Position numbers and translations under genes: made by a program. The notes under the pieces are model-generated. The model had not been told where the DNA came from, did not search any database, and saw nothing but the letters and a program-made list of their open reading frames with translations. DNA of 64,000 bases, taken from Limonium bicolor. Taxonomy: Eukaryota > Streptophyta > Magnoliopsida > Caryophyllales > Plumbaginaceae. The stretch lies in assembly GCA_023374045.1 (NCBI GenBank), contig CM041776.1, forward strand, positions 47,746,171 through 47,810,170. The letters are read 5' to 3'. Below, piece by piece: positions 36,351 to 47,134 of the stretch (position 1 is the first letter of the stretch; every line of letters starts with the position of its first letter).

Positions 36351-36756
36351 TAGACTGAAATACCCCGAGTAATTACTACTTTATATTAGTGAAGTTTAAA
36401 TTAAATTATGTGCAAGAATTACCATGTAACATTATGGTATTTACAATATAGATCCAACCGGATACCTATACCGCATGTACATATCGGTACAAAAAATACC
36501 CCTAGTGCGCCCAATGAATCGTTTGAACATAACAACGTGGCATATTAATACGGGTCGCACACACGTACATATATATACGCATATGAATATACATATACAT
36601 AACGTTACAATATTACAACGATATATATATAAGTAACAGCGCGACAAAATTAAATAGTCACGTACATATAATTAATAACGCGACAAAATAAAATAGTCGC
36701 GTATATATATGTATACTTGTACAAAAATATGCATATAGATTTATTATAACAAAACG

Positions 36757-36842
36757 TGCTCCTGTCGGGATTTGAACCCGGTACCCTTGGTAGCTCTAGT
36801 GAATGCCTTAACCAGTCAAGCTGTGCTCATATTTAGTAACAA
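36757..36842 (-). other. tRNA-derived (SINE-like) segment in the 3' LTR of H
   Basis: Copy of the 22555-22640 segment. The B box GGTTCAAATCC is intact (36768-36778), and GACTGGTTAAGGC stands in the A-box place. Being in both LTRs, it was part of the element before insertion. Confidence 0.5.
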
Positions 36843-37562
36843 CCTACACCTCTAGACATATGAAGCTACCCAAGAGATTAATAAAAGAAAAGAAAACGTT
36901 ACAGCAGCACGACCCCTCACCTGAGCCTGTTCGCACTCATATCAAGCAACCAGTCCCAGCCATGGCCTAGTTCCCTTGCTCATAACGTGTGCCAACACCT
37001 CCTCTCTAGCTCCCTTATTGTCCGAATCATTGCCCAAATAGCCATCTTCAAGATAGATTCGATTGGAAAAAAAAATGGAACTCACAAACTCCCATTCAGC
37101 ACCTTGAAACTGGAAGACATTAACACGTTTGATGGCACCACTCCCCTTCTTGTTTTTTCTAAATAAAACAACAACATGTGCAGTCTCCTTCCTCCTCACA
37201 TGCGTGTGCTCTAGGGAAAAAAGTTTTCAAACAGCAACGAATCATACATCAGAGCAACCGACAGAGGCCCGGCTTTCTCTCCTTTTCACAATATGCACAG
37301 AAGTCCTCATTTCATTTTCCAGGTACCTTTAGGTGAGGCCACCATCCATTCTTTCCCCTGCTCCGCGAAATTCTCGCAACAGACCAAACGCAAACCCAGC
37401 AACTATTACCTTTCTCTTCATCGTAAGTCCAACTTTGGCATTCCCAGTTTCAGGAGTCACCGAGACAAACGACTCCTACTCCATATACTCCCCCTGTTGT
37501 AATACCGTATTACTGTAACTAAGTCTTACTTAGAGTTTTGAACTTTACAACTGGCATACCTC

Positions 37563-37570
37563 TATAAATA
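37563..37570 (+). promoter_or_regulatory. TATA box in the 3' LTR of H
   Basis: TATAAATA, with the same CT-rich downstream context as the 5' LTR copy. Confidence 0.55.
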
Positions 37571-40500
37571 AGTGAGTCTGGTATTATTAGGCAGTTTAGT
37601 CGAGTCTAGCCTAAGACTGCCGCTCTCTTTTCTCTGTTCTATTCATGAACCTTCTACTCTCCTTCTACTACTGAGAATAATGAAATTCATCGTTTGAATC
37701 TTCTCCACCTTGTTTCTAGATTCGTTGTACTTCATCACCCCTTTCCTCGGTTCAGTGACAAAAAACAAGAAAGAAGAAAAAGAAACCAACTGATGCCAGC
37801 CTTTCTTTCCATTTCCTCTGATCAGGCGAGAAGGAAAACACTCCTCCCAGATTTCTGTTACCACTTTCAAATTATCGTTGTTGTTCTGTCCAAAAAAATA
37901 TATATATATATATAGCTCCACCACCTCTTAAATCTCGTACGTTTTGTTCTGAAACTCAAACCCATAAGCTCCCTGGTTGCATGTCCCGTACTGGTGTCGC
38001 TGCTCTGGAAAGAGACCTGAACCAATTCCAGTCCAAGTAACAAGAGGAAAGCTCCATCGCACTACAGCAAACACACCTCTTCCCTTACTTTCTTTCTGCC
38101 CTCTTGATGCTAGCGTGAAGCCTCTACTCCAACCTTTCTTTGAGCAAGGAGACAGGCACCAAACCGCACCCTGGAAGGAGCAGAAGAGTCAGCGTACTAA
38201 GAGCTCGTGTTAACGTTGACAACTAGCAAGCTGGTTCCTTTGTTGATAAGCGCCGAGGCTGGTTGCAGGAAGGTTTCCAAAACCATGGTGAACTAACCGA
38301 CATGAACACCTGAGTACGTAAGCTATCTCTTCCCCCCTGCATGTTTCATGCGACAAAAAAACTGTACTGAACCTCTCCTTGGATGTAGTTATCATGAGCT
38401 CACCTAAGTTCCTGCACCATTGCAAGGTTGCTGATTATTTGAAATCGTAAAGAGAAGCCGAGGGTAGAGGGAGGTTATACCTGGTGGAAGACTGTTGCTT
38501 AACTAAGGTAATGACACCGTTACTCTTTAATACCATTGAACACTAGCCAGTTTAAATGGGCGTGGGAACTGAAATGAAACAAGTGTTTATAGGTGTATAA
38601 CGGTTACCGAATATATATGTATATATGCGTGAGATATGGAGTATTAATGTATAACAAGCATTTGATATGTTGTTGTGGTAGTGAGCCGTATAAACAGAAC
38701 TTGTCAAGATAACAAGTATGGCCCCGGGTGAGTTAGTAGTATTACCATGGAGGTTGAAAAGGGTGGGAGGAGAGTTAGTTATACACATGCATATGCCTGC
38801 ATGCGAGATTATAGTGCTTAATGTTTGTGTACGCATATATGTATATAGGGTTTATATTGAGTCTATAATACATGACGGGTAATGTGAATATATATATAAT
38901 ATTGAGTCATGATTCGTACACCATAACGGATGTGTACATGTATATATAAGCGCTATCATGAGTTAATAATACATAGCCAATGGTGGTTATAAAGTAGGAT
39001 GAAAATATATATATGTATATATATATCATCATGATCATTAGTTCGATGTATATGATTATTAATACTAAGAATATGTGAGGAAATGGTTTAAAAGACTAAA
39101 GGAGAGATTATGTTTAAACGATGATTTTTGGTGGGGCTTGGAGACATTATAATGTCACTATAAGAATGTATTTTTGGTGCTATTTTTAAGGCCTTATATC
39201 TAGGCTATGTCAAAAATAATTATTTTATGCTCCAAATAGTAACTAATAAATTTATGGATTTATTTACGAGGTTATATGAATTTCTGGTGGAAAAACTATT
39301 ACGATAGTAATTATAACTATTTGGGAAACATCTTATAATTATATATATATATATATATATATCTATATATATATATATATATATAGAGCTAAGCTTGTTT
39401 TAAGGCTTAAATGAATTTTCTTTAAAACCGTATATATATATATATTCTTTATAAGTAAATAAATAAATAAAAAAAAGAAGGAAGTCAAAGTGTGATAAAA
39501 GGGGTATATGGATAAATATATTAAGTATTTGAAGAAATAGTAAATCAAGACAATCATTATAAAATACAAAAGGTAATTACCTAAGTTATATGGGTTAAAA
39601 TGTAAATATGGGAACCCTTGAGGGTTGTTGGGAATTTTAGAGAATTTTGGAGCAAGCTTAATTCTTTAATTAACTATGGGTTATACTATATAGTCAAGTA
39701 TGAAATTGTGGCAATTATAAAGTTACGGGTAAGTTAGGTAATTACCTTAAACATTGGGGCATGAATGGAAATTTAAGTATTTGAGGGGATTAGTATATAA
39801 ACCTAGAAAGGGTTTTGGAAATTTAAGTAATAACATAAATTAATTATGAGGTATGATATGAGGTTTAAATAATTAAGTGTGGTTATAATAAAAGAGGGCT
39901 ATGGTGTAATTATGAGGAAAATGTGGGTGTATGGTCAACTTGGATAAATTGTTACATGTTGGTGCTTAAGAATACCCTACTTAGTTAACGTTTAAAACGA
40001 CAATGTAAATGTCCAAGGAGTTGATAAAGTCTAAGGTTAATACTTGGAAAGTTTCTAAAGGACTAGTATAAGTGGAACACCCAAAAATTTACCTAAGGAA
40101 TAACACCTGATGAAATGAGATAAACTAAGGAAATGTCACAAAGGTCGTCACATGAAATCATAAATTGACATGTTGTTTTAATCAACATTAGGGCCGTAAC
40201 GAACGCCAACCGGGACCCCGTGTGTGAAACTACTCTCGCTTCTGCATAAGGTATGGACATGTGTGGTTCGTATGTTGCCGTGTTACACGGCTTGTGTGCT
40301 GTGTGCCTTGTTTGTTTATGACCACAAGACTAATGCATGAAAACGGATGTTTGTTTTACCGTGCTTATTTGTCTGTTGTGAGCTTGTGTAAGGCATGTGA
40401 ATGGACTGATTATTTTCCTTGCTTACCTGCTTGCTATTATTGTGCATATGGCTTGCGCGCACACAGTAGTGTAGTCCCTTCTCGTTGATGATTCCTTGAG

Positions 40501-40640
40501 ATGAAACACAACGAACTTCGTAAACAAACCAAAGGAACTACATAAAGGGAAAACTCCTCTTAACTATAGAGGACCTCTAAAGACACCCACTATGGTGTCG
40601 AACTATTAAAGGTAATGATAAGCCAATACCTTTAGAAATG

Positions 40641-41120
40641 AGTAGGGAGACGGACCCTTTGTATCCGGGGTAGAGACCATTAATCTAAAAAGGAATAGGG
40701 AGACGGACCCTTTGTATCCGGGGTAGAGACCAATAAGATTTAAGATTAAAAGGGATAGGGAGACGGACCCTTTGTATCCGGGGTAGAGACCATTAATCTA
40801 AAAAGGAATAGGGAGACGGACCCTTTGTATCCGGGGTAGAGACCAATAAGATTTAAGATTAAAAGGGATAGGGAGACGGACCCTTTGTATCCGGGGTAGA
40901 GACCAGAACATTAGAAGACATAGGGAGACGGACCCTTTGTATCTTGAGTAGAGGCTAGTAACATTGAAAAGGAATAGGGAGACGGACCCTTTGTATCTGG
41001 GGTAGAGACCAGAACATTGGAAGGCATAGGGAGACGGACCCTTTGTATCCGGAGCAGAGGCTTGTAACATTGAGAGGAATAGGGAGACGGACCCTTGGTA
41101 TCCGGGGCAGTGGCTCATAA
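40641..41120. repeat. Minisatellite in the 3' LTR of H, about 9 units
   Basis: Same unit and same unit number as 32303-32785, so the array has not expanded since insertion, unlike the nearby AT microsatellites. The 130-residue minus-strand frame (40798-41190) is the repeat in translation. Confidence 0.92.
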
Positions 41121-42043
41121 CATTTAAAAACAACAGAGAGAGAGAGCTATTTGGGAATGGAGGATTAGCTATGAAGAAGACGTACCCCAAATGGTAGTGA
41201 TAAGAGAATTTACAAATAACCCTTAAAGAAACAAGGAAAGATTAGCACCTACATGAGATGGTCACGGGATCTAAATTACATCCCCAGACCTGGTGCAAGG
41301 AAAGAGAAAGAAGATACACTTTAAGGGAACAAGAGAAAAGAAATGAAAACACACAATGCTCGTACGATCCCATAGAGAGGTTCATGGGTATTACATACCT
41401 ATGCACACGTTTTATTATGTACATGATTGCTGTTGTGATACTAGCAGCTTGTTGTGCTTGGTTGTTGTTGCTAATGTGTTACTACTTTTAAGTGTGTATG
41501 ATACTATGATGTACTGTGGTGTTTTACTGCTTTATTATAGCATGTAAATTGACTTAATAATATTCGACCAAGTAGTCGTGTGGCCCGGTAACATACGGGC
41601 TACACACGTTCATACTCAGCGTAGTTTGCTGAGTCCTTTACAACCCAATTTTTACAGGTGTTAAGTTGGGTGACAACGGAGCGTAGACGGGATGGCTATC
41701 ATGGGGGTAGTCTATCTGGGCATGACTTCTGAGTTTAGAATAGTATGTTAGTGTATGGGTTGCTACTAAACCCGGGTTGTACTTTTCGGTTTATGATTTA
41801 GTAACTGTATAGTAGACACTCGGTTTTTGGAATTGTATCTTGTATTGTATATGAGTTTTGGTGGGGAGTTGTTTCCAGTCATGCAGACCGTAACTTGGTG
41901 TTGGTAATGTGGTCTGTCAACCACGTGGGTGGTTGGCGTCTGTGACACCCGGATGATGTTGAGAATCCGCTGCATAATTGTTTTGTATTAAGGCTAGGAG
42001 TTTGTTGTACTACTGGATGTTTATTCGGGGGTGTTACATTGTT

Positions 42044-43795
42044 TCATTTAAAACAACATGCTAAGATAAATAACTTCATAAACATGTATAATAACAATCA
42101 TACAATGCATACCATACAAGCAAGGGAGATATTTCACATTTAACCAATCAAAATTTACTTCTCAATCAAACTTCAACACTTATCCTTCTCTTGATTAACC
42201 AATCAAAATTCACTTATTCAGTCCAATTTCCATCCAGGTTAATCGGATGTTATTATCTCTTTTACTCAAGATCAATAACTCACACAAGCCAAGATCTCTT
42301 CTCAAACAATTATCCTTCACTTGATTAATTCTCCAGTCAAGTCGGTATGACCTCCGGGCAGGGACAAGACTATCCCACCACCGAGCTTAAGGTTGGCTCA
42401 TTTCCCCGGGTTGCTACCTATTTAAGGGATTTGGACCATGGTGAGAAGGTTAGGCCAGAATTCGGTTAACAATCTCTCTTGTTACCTCATCCTCACGCGT
42501 GGCCGAAACTATATTGGGCTTCTCACAAACTCCAATTTATCAAATTCTCAAAGTTAGCAAGGTCACCAAGTTAGGGAGTTAGCGAGAGGCCCACAATCAT
42601 CAAATCAAGGTTTTCACAACCAACCAATCAAACACTTCAACTTTCAATCACAACTTTCAAGTTCAGCCACAACTCAATCAAGGCATAATATTCACAAGAT
42701 AGCAAGAAGTGCAATAAACCATTTACATGCATTTATCTTGTTTAGGTGATTGCACATAAACACACAAACAAACAAGCCGAGGTAGCCTCGGTAGCATACA
42801 GGGCATGAGAAAATCATACCGTTCACCGTCGTATTCAGAAGTCCGATTTTCCTTCGAGGTTCAACTATTTGAGTCCTATAACATACACGGAATCGGGCGG
42901 TTAATTCTCTATAATTAACCTAACTCATTTCTTCATTAATGTTTCTCGATTTATAATACCTAATTCATGGTATTTCAACTTACACACTTAAGTTATTTAT
43001 CTCACATTACTTCTTTAGCTTATTTATGCCCTTAATGACCATTACATATCATTAATCAAGTCCTAATTACCTTATAATATCATTACCAAACAAATCCCCA
43101 TCTTAAAATTCAAGTTATACATGTTTTAAGGCATTTTTGGGTTGGTCTGGGACCTTGTCCGGGTCCTAAGTCCTGGACCAAACCTTAACTGAACTGTCGG
43201 GCAAAATTTGTGAGTGGTCCGAGACCTTAGCAGGGACCTAAGTCCCGGACCAATATATTAGGTAAGTCTCGGCAATGAAAATGGGGGTGGTCCGGGTCTT
43301 TAGCCTTAAGCTAAGTCCCGGACCAATCTGTATATGTATTCTCGGCACTAAATTAGGGCTGGTCCGGGAGTTTACCCTGGACTCAAGTCTCGGACCAGTT
43401 CAAACTTGATATCTCAGTAACATTTTAAGGATGGTCCGAGACTTATTTCCTGACTTAAGTCCCGGACCTTGCTACATTTTGACAACTTTTACATTTTCTA
43501 ACTTTGTTTCAACTCTCTTTCTTTGCCTAATTCTTCCCTAATCTCTCCCCAAGTTAACTAACATGTTTTAACACCATTTTGACACTCTAAACCTTCCTAA
43601 ATCATTTACTAACTCTATTAATCAAATCTTGGTTAATTTACACAATTTTCCTCTTAGTTCCCCTAGATGTTTGTAAGTGTAGTTTTTGTTTCCTTCCTTT
43701 TCTCTATCCAAATGGCTTACCAACTAATGTCATTCTAGTACTGGTCTTGCATTGTTTTTATCCCTCATTCAACCTATCTACACAATCCTTTCTAG
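42044..43795 (-). repeat. LTR C, right segment, truncated
   Basis: Continues LTR C after element H and its TSD. The shared block GGTGAACGGTATGA (donor-like edge 42819) and the CCGAGG/CCTCGG hairpin match LTR F at 61190-61230. With H removed, donor and acceptor are about 0.89 kb apart. The GGTCCGGGAC array is at 43136-43470. The LTR stops without its TGAAATACCCC start near 43795, where it joins a truncated Tat/Ogre-like LTR. The edge is approximate and no TSD is visible. Confidence 0.8.
43136..43470. repeat. Inverted-repeat array in LTR C (GGTCCGGGAC type)
   Basis: Five units of about 65-75 bp, each GGTCCGRGAC - about 17-20 bases - AAGTCCCGGACC, separated by spacers with TCTCGGC. The arms vary between units (for example GGTCTGGGAC against GTCCTGGACC). 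Confidence 0.87.
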
Positions 43796-44882
43796 ACGGT
43801 GGGTTTTTGATGGTTTCCGACGGTGTTTTCGGCTAAACAATTTTGGGTGCGTAGCCTGAAAGATTTCCAATATGTTAGAATTCAAAAGTACTCAATTTGA
43901 TGTCGAATTAAGCATGAAACTTAGAAAACAAGTAAATAGGTAGAAACTGAGACAAACAACAATTCAGAAGCTGTAAAAGGTTAGTTTGCCCTCAAAATTT
44001 GACAGAAGACTAATGAAGTCGTAGGGTTTCAGAAAAGTATGATTATAACCTATTTTAGCTCCTGAATCAATGAAACTCTTCACATCGGGATTCTTTCGGG
44101 GCTCCGTTGAAGTCGGTTCTGGATTGAGTTTGAACCCGGCTTCTGATTATTGATTGTAGACGGTGTTCTTCATGTTTTGATGGTGGTTTGATGATTGTTT
44201 GATGATTGTTGATGTGGAGGGGGTTGAAAGACGTGTTTAGGTGTTGATTTTGAGAGAGTTTTGATGTGATTTTGGGGGTCGAGAGTGCAAACACGAGAGA
44301 GAGTTGTGACGGAAGTGCTTGCTGGCGTTCTAGGGTTCTTGGAGCTCTGATTTGATCAAGGGAAAAGGTCCCTTATTTAGGCTTCCTTAAAGATAGAAAA
44401 ATCCGGTAAAAACCGAGATTTACCGACGTTTTATCTCAAGGGCTTCCAAAAATAATTTGACTAAGAAATTTTAACCATGTGTAAAGGATGATATTTCTGA
44501 TTTTTCCAAGGTGGATTCGAATTTTTTGGATATTGGAATATTTTTAAATTGAATTTCTTGTCAGATTCAGTCAGAAATTACTTGAAGATTATTGGAAATT
44601 CAAAAAATCAAAATTCCAAAGCCATTATGCTTAAAATTTCATTATCTATCATGGGTTAAAATTTCAAAGCATTTCAAGTTGATTTAAGCCATTTTTGGAG
44701 GGGAGAGGAAGGTCATAGGGGGCTTAGGAGCCTTGAAAAACTGCGAAAATGGCCCTGAAGAAGACTAAGTTGTCCCTAGTACTCCGAAATGTGCCGATCG
44801 AACTGGGAACCCTCACTACTTGACCAAACTAGCCTATTAGTAGAGGCTCTCTTCAGGGGGGGTTAAAATTTTGGGTATAACA
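43796..44882 (-). repeat. Truncated 3' LTR of element E1 (Tat/Ogre-like)
   Basis: Collinear with the inner part of the E2 LTRs (about 49350-50417 and 55860-56964), including TGTTTTCGGCTAAA and the end TTTTGGGTATAACA. In sense it starts TGTTATACCC at 44882. The sense 3' part, including the CGGAC inverted repeats and GAGGCTCACA end, is missing. The TATA box seen in E2 is changed here to CTAAATAAGG (44371-44380), so this LTR is probably dead. The minus-strand frame 44067-44294 has no homologue I recognise. Confidence 0.85.
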
Positions 44883-45004
44883 GATTGCCCCCCGTCAACT
44901 AGGCTTTGTAATGGAAATGATAAGGCTAGTTGATGCCTGAGTGATACCCCAAAATTTTGGATCTTAAAAGACCCCACATGCAGTTGAAAACTGACAAATT
45001 GTGT

Positions 45005-45780
45005 TGAGCTATTATAAGGCGCTAACTACCTATGAGTAAAGTAAAAGGATGTCAAGCGATTCTAAGGCGTCGACCACCTGAAGGTAAAAATGAAGTAATG
45101 TCGGACTATTCTAAGGCGTCGACTACCCATAAGGATGATATGATGTCAAGCTATTTTAAGGCATTGACTAATTATAATGAATGAAAAGAGGTCAAGCTAT
45201 TCTAAGGCATTGACTACCTATAATGAATGAAAAGAGGTCAAGCTATTCTAAGGCATTGACTACCTATAATGAAATGATGTCAAGCTATTCTATGGTGTTG
45301 ACTACCTATAATGAATGAAAAGATGTCAAGATATTCTAAGGCGCTGACAACCTATAATGAAATGATGTCAAGCTATTCTAATGCGTTGAATACCTATAAT
45401 GAATGAAAAGATGTCAAGCTATTCTAAGGCGTTGACTACCTATAATGAATAAAAATATGTCAAGCTATTCTAAGGCGTTGACTACCTATAATGAATGAAC
45501 AGATGTCAAGCTATTCTAAGTCGTTGACTACCTATAATGAATGAAAAGATGTCAAGCTATTCTAAGGCGTTGACTACCTATAATGAATGAAAAGATGTCA
45601 AGCTATTCTAAGGTGTTGACTACCTATAATGAATGATAAGATGTCAAGCTATTGTAAGGCGTTGACTACCTATAATGAAATGATGTCAAGCTATTCTAAG
45701 GCGTTGACTACCTATAAGCGAAAATGAAGTAATGTCGAGCAATTCTAAGGCGTCAACTACCTAAAAGTGAAGACTAGATG
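45005..45780. repeat. Satellite-like array in E1, about 17 units of 36-50 bp
   Basis: Unit core is TGTCAAGCTATTCTAAGGCG, then TTGACTACCTATAATGAATG. Units lacking AATGAATGAAAA alternate with longer ones. E2 has only about five divergent units here (50540-50760). Confidence 0.93.
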
Positions 45781-46379
45781 GTTTGCTGATATGCTAACGA
45801 TGCTGATGGTGCTGATGATGCTCGGATGCTTTTGGGGACCGAAACCCGTGCCAATGTTCCTGGCTGGACCCATTGTGGACTTATTGCTATTACCCCCCAA
45901 GCCGGTGTGCAGGGATAACTCCTGGTAAAAACCTTGGGGACTTATTGCCATCGCTCACCATTCGTTGATCCCAAAATAGGTTGACACCGCATAGGAGGAT
46001 TTATTGCCATCACCTCGCCAACTTTTCTGTCGCCAGGTCTTGTGACGCGCCTGGATAATGTAGATGGATGATATGAAGATGATGCAAATGTAGAAGATAT
46101 GAAAGTGATGTAAATGTAGATGATGAAAATGATGCAAATGTAGATGATATGGATGATATGAAAATGATGCTCAGATGCTTCTGGGGACCGAAACCTGTTC
46201 CAATGCTTCTTGCTGGTATACTATAGGGATCTTATTGCTTCGGCCAACCAGATGGGGTGCTGGGATAACTTCTAGATCACCAAGGGGACTTATTGCCACC
46301 GCCCTCTAGTTGTTTCTCCCTTAAAGTTGACATGAAGATGGGGACTTATTGCCTCTGCCCCGTCAACTTGGATCACGCT

Positions 46380-46680
46380 CTGTCTCGTACTGAAGATGAT
46401 ATTAGGTCTCGTACTGGTCTCGCACTGATTGAAGATGCTAGGTCTCGCACTGAAGTCTCGAAGATGATGGGTCTCACACTAAAGAAGATGCATGATCTCG
46501 CACTGAAGAAAATGATGGGTCTCATACTAAAGAAAATGATGGGTCTCGCACTAAAGAGAATGATGGGTCTCGCACTGGAGTCCCGTACTAAATGAAGAAA
46601 AAGCTGGATCTCGCACTGATTTTAGGTCTCGCACTGAATGACGAAAATGCAGGGTCTCGCACTGATTTTGGGTCTCGAAC
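46380..46680. repeat. Degenerate GTCTCGCACT repeat in E1
   Basis: About 12 copies of GGTCTCGCACT or close variants, with GAAGATGATG-type linkers, giving units of roughly 24 bp. E2 has an unrelated array in this position. Confidence 0.8.
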
Positions 46681-47115
46681 TAAAAATGAGTTAGAAAGAT
46701 AATGGTCTCGTTCAAATGCATGTGGTAAAAACTAGTTGTAAAAGGGCCAAACTTGGCGATGATGAGGTGTATGCAAAAGTTTGTAAAATGCAATCACAGT
46801 GCATGTAAAATACTTGTTCAAAGCAAGAAATTGCTGGAAAATGTGCCAAACGCGGCGAAGCTTGGGAAAAACTCTACTGAAAAAGGAAAGTGAAATAATC
46901 ATTTCCTCACTATGAATTTCAGATTTGCATTTTGTTTCTTAGAAGATGAACATGCCACTGGTGGAGTGTGGTGTTTTTTTGTGGTGCTAACGGCTTTTGC
47001 TGGTGTTCAGGTTATATGATAAACCTGAGATTAGGTTGTGATTTTGGATGGTGGTCAGGGTTATTATGGGCCTGATGTTTTTTTTGTGGGGTAAGGCCAA
47101 TGACGGGCTTGAGAG

Positions 47116-47134
47116 TGTGTGTGTGTGTGTGTGG
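47116..47134. repeat. GT microsatellite in E1
   Basis: A GTGTGT run of about 19 bases. E2 has a shorter run at 52031-52041. Confidence 0.85.

Larger units (their letters stand above)
33713..36355 (+). mobile_element. Internal region of element H, non-coding
   Basis: 2643 bases between the LTRs. In order it has: the primer site; a gag-start-like short frame (33916-34044); a TGAAATACCCT at 34164 after GAGGAC, which looks like the start of another LTR; gene-less sequence; a first polypurine tract (35789-35796) after ACGAAGTTC; another 550 bases; and the real polypurine tract. No protease, reverse transcriptase, RNase H, integrase or chromodomain motif was found on either strand, so mobility would depend on proteins from another element. 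Confidence 0.85.
22155..42038 (+). mobile_element. Element H: complete non-autonomous giant-LTR retrotransposon (LARD-like)
   Basis: Two LTRs (22155-33712 with a 5.85-kb insertion, and 36356-42038) flank a 2643-bp internal region. A perfect TSD, TTGTT, lies at 22150-22154 and 42039-42043. A tRNA-Met-type primer site follows the 5' LTR, and TTTTAAGGGGGG precedes the 3' LTR, as in Ty3/gypsy elements. The internal region is far too short for gag-pol and has no long frame. Without solo LTR I and its duplication, the element is about 14.0 kb, of which about 11.4 kb is LTR. Over the first 700 bases the two LTRs differ by an eye-estimated 2-3%, mostly transitions, which suggests a fairly recent insertion. 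It is inserted in LTR C, beside C's conserved hairpin module. Confidence 0.95.
36356..42038 (+). repeat. 3' LTR of element H, 5683 bp, intact
   Basis: Runs TGAAATACCCCGAG to GGGGGTGTTACA and then the TSD TTGTT. It serves as the uninterrupted reference for the 5' LTR. Functional-looking sites are: TATAAATA (37563-37570), donor-like AAGGTATGG (GT at 40251), minisatellite (40641-41120), hairpins GACC-AAGTA-GTC and GTGTGGCCCG/CGGGCTACACAC (about 41570-41612), ACTCAGC-GCTGAGT, acceptor-like TTTTTACAG (ends 41657), CAGACCGTA (41884-41892), and GTGACACCCGG. It has no gene. Confidence 0.95.

Noticed and set aside
45005..45780. A CRISPR-like repeat array
   Set aside because: Units are head-to-tail repeats without unique spacers, in a plant retrotransposon 3' region.
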